In this document: piece by piece, positions 38,183 through 38,922 of the stretch | How positions within the stretch are numbered: the stretch's first letter is position 1 | Layout: each line of letters opens with the position of its first letter | Assembly: GCA_035702985.1 (NCBI GenBank) | Contig: DASSZD010000019.1 | Coordinates: 1-38,922 of the forward strand | DNA length: 38,922 bases | Direction: 5' to 3' | Origin: JAKAXG01 sp035702985 | GTDB lineage: Bacteria; Actinomycetota; Acidimicrobiia; Acidimicrobiales; Palsa-688 | Made by a program: the position numbers and the translations under genes | Notes under the pieces: generated by a model | Databases searched by the model: none | What the model was told of the DNA's origin: nothing | Seen by the model: only the letters and a program-made list of their open reading frames with translations

Positions 38183-38704
38183 CTAGGAGCGGGGCCCGTC
38201 CGCGGGTGCCGACAGCAGCCGCTGCATGAGCACCACGTCCAGCCACCGGCCGAACTTGCGGCCCACCTCCCGCTCCACCCCGATCTGTTCGAAACCGCAT
38301 GCCCGGTGCAGGCCGATGGACGCCTCGTGGCCGCCGACGATGCGGCCGATGACGGCGTGGAAGCCGTGGTGGCCGGCCAGGTTGACCAGCTCGGTGAGCA
38401 GGCCCTTGCCCACCCCCCGGCCCTGGAACGCCGGATGGACGTAGATCGAGTCCTCCACCGTGGTGCGGTAGGCCGGGCGGGGCCGGTACGGCGACAGCGA
38501 ACCGAACCCGCAGACCGCTCCCTGCTCGTCCACCGCCACCACCGCCGGATGGGCCCCGCTGTGCTCGTCCATCCAGGCCAGCTGGTCCTCGAGGGTGCGC
38601 GCCACCAGGTCGAAGGTCACCGTCGAGCCGAGCACCTCGCGGTTGTAGATGTCCCGGATGGCCTCGGCGTCGTCTAGGGTGGCCAGACGGATCTTCACAG
38701 GCAC
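38183..38704 (-). CDS. GNAT acetyltransferase, phosphinothricin acetyltransferase-like
   Basis: 173 aa from GTG. GNAT fold with acetyl-CoA motif A VHPAFQGRGVGKGLLTEL and the preceding SLSPYRPRPAYRTTVEDSIYV, which is characteristic of the Pat/Bar/YncA-like group that acetylates phosphinothricin, methionine sulfone or similar amino acid analogues. It ends HRACGFEQIGVEREVGRKFGRWLDVVLM, typical of the group. A TACTCT box lies 6 nt before the start, so the mRNA may be leaderless. It is transcribed away from the tRNA pair. Actual substrate unknown. Confidence 0.86.
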   Translation of the reverse strand: MPVKIRLATLDDAEAIRDIYNREVLGSTVTFDLVARTLEDQLAWMDEHSGAHPAVVAVDEQGAVCGFGSLSPYRPRPAYRTTVEDSIYVHPAFQGRGVGKGLLTELVNLAGHHGFHAVIGRIVGGHEASIGLHRACGFEQIGVEREVGRKFGRWLDVVLMQRLLSAPADGPRS

Positions 38705-38710
38705 GCCGGG

Positions 38711-38716
38711 AGAGTA
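38711..38716 (-). promoter_or_regulatory. TANNNT -10 box, candidate leaderless start of the GNAT gene
   Basis: Minus-strand TACTCT, 6 nt before the GTG; no ribosome-binding site. Confidence 0.42.
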
Positions 38717-38782
38717 GCGGCTAATCTATGACGGTTACCCGCCTTCCGGCGCGCCCGGAGCAAGTTGTTCGTGCAGTATCCC

Positions 38783-38855
38783 GCCCCCTTAGCTCAGTCG
38801 GCAGAGCACAGCCATGGTAAGGCTGGTGTCGTCGGTTCGATTCCGACAGGGGGCT
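38783..38855 (+). tRNA. tRNA-Thr (GGU anticodon)
   Basis: 73 nt cloverleaf: acceptor GCCCCCT/AGGGGGC with discriminator T, D stem GCTC/GAGC, anticodon stem CAGCC/GGCTG around loop ATGGTAA, T stem GTCGG/CCGAC with TTCGATT loop. The 3' CCA is not encoded. Confidence 0.95.
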
Positions 38856-38856
38856 C

Positions 38857-38922
38857 GGCGGCGTAGCTCAGTTGGTCAGAGCACTCGGCTCATAATCGAG
38901 TTGTCGTCGGTTCAAGTCCGAC
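38857..38922 (+). tRNA. tRNA-Met (CAU anticodon), truncated by window end
   Basis: Starts 1 nt after tRNA-Thr. Acceptor 5' strand GGCGGCG, D stem GCTC/GAGC, anticodon stem CTCGG/TCGAG around loop CTCATAA, and the T arm begins GTCGG-TTCAAGT-CCGAC; the 3' acceptor strand lies outside. CAU could in principle be a lysidine-modified tRNA-Ile, but the Thr-Met tandem favours elongator Met. Confidence 0.88.

Noticed and set aside
1..38922. Prophage, integrative element or resistance island
   Set aside because: No integrase, transposase, terminase or plasmid genes and no obvious shift in base composition; the tRNA genes at the end are intact and show no flanking repeat.

Overview
The window is very GC-rich, densely packed and strongly GC3-biased, as in a high-GC actinobacterium. 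It carries a lipid-linked arabinose operon (UbiA-type transferase, DprE1, DprE2), a lipoprotein with a Thr/Pro linker, and a tRNA-Thr(GGU)/tRNA-Met(CAU) pair that in many actinobacteria sits just upstream of rpmG-secE-nusG. I infer a free-living, non-mycobacterial actinobacterium, perhaps an Acidimicrobiia-like lineage; the class is a guess. No phage, transposase, integron or CRISPR array was seen.

Layout. 1-5.3 kb: the 3' end of acetate kinase faces a two-gene operon for a TPP-dependent pyruvate-oxidase-like enzyme and a large FAD/Fe-S D-2-hydroxyacid dehydrogenase; together they read as a D-lactate to pyruvate to acetyl-phosphate/acetate route. 5.4-7.4 kb: a REC-CheX-like response regulator divergent from a minimal CheA-like kinase. 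7.5-13.1 kb: a DHA2 exporter, a small coiled-coil protein, a membrane SpoIIE/PP2C phosphatase and a second MFS carrier. 13.2-18.9 kb: a His-rich/Lys-Ala protein, an enolase-superfamily dehydratase, a membrane protein + subunit-3 + GMC dehydrogenase operon, and a zinc alcohol/formaldehyde dehydrogenase. 19-21 kb: a CYTH-CHAD protein and a STAS anti-anti-sigma factor. 21.3-23.8 kb: a paralogous DHA2 exporter with a coupled MerR regulator. 24-27 kb: a small membrane protein, a GH15 glucanase/trehalase and a DUF72 protein. 27-28.6 kb: a degenerate STAS protein, a small disordered protein and a crotonase. 28.7-32.8 kb: a glycosidase-like lipoprotein and the arabinose operon. 33-38.7 kb: a GAF-GGDEF cyclase, an alpha/beta hydrolase, a Nei glycosylase, an SDR, an RsbW-like kinase and a GNAT. 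The window ends in two tRNA genes.

The most striking signal is a set of promoters that match the sigma-B/SigF family consensus GTTT-N14-16-GGGTAT. They lie upstream of the TPP-enzyme operon, the His-rich protein, the enolase-superfamily gene, the GMC operon (back to back with the previous one), more weakly the zinc dehydrogenase, and the degenerate STAS gene. The same window encodes a PP2C phosphatase, two STAS proteins and an RsbW-like kinase, the components of the partner switch that normally controls such a sigma factor. The sigma factor itself is not in the window. I infer a stress-sigma regulon of organic-acid and sugar-acid oxidation wired to partner switching.

Other non-coding structure includes a 49-bp dispersed hairpin element (three near-identical copies), a ~110-bp tandem duplication, a near-perfect 20-bp palindrome abutting an MFS start codon, a possible attenuator before the second DHA2 exporter, and TANNNT boxes 6-8 nt before several start codons without Shine-Dalgarno sites, which suggests leaderless mRNAs.
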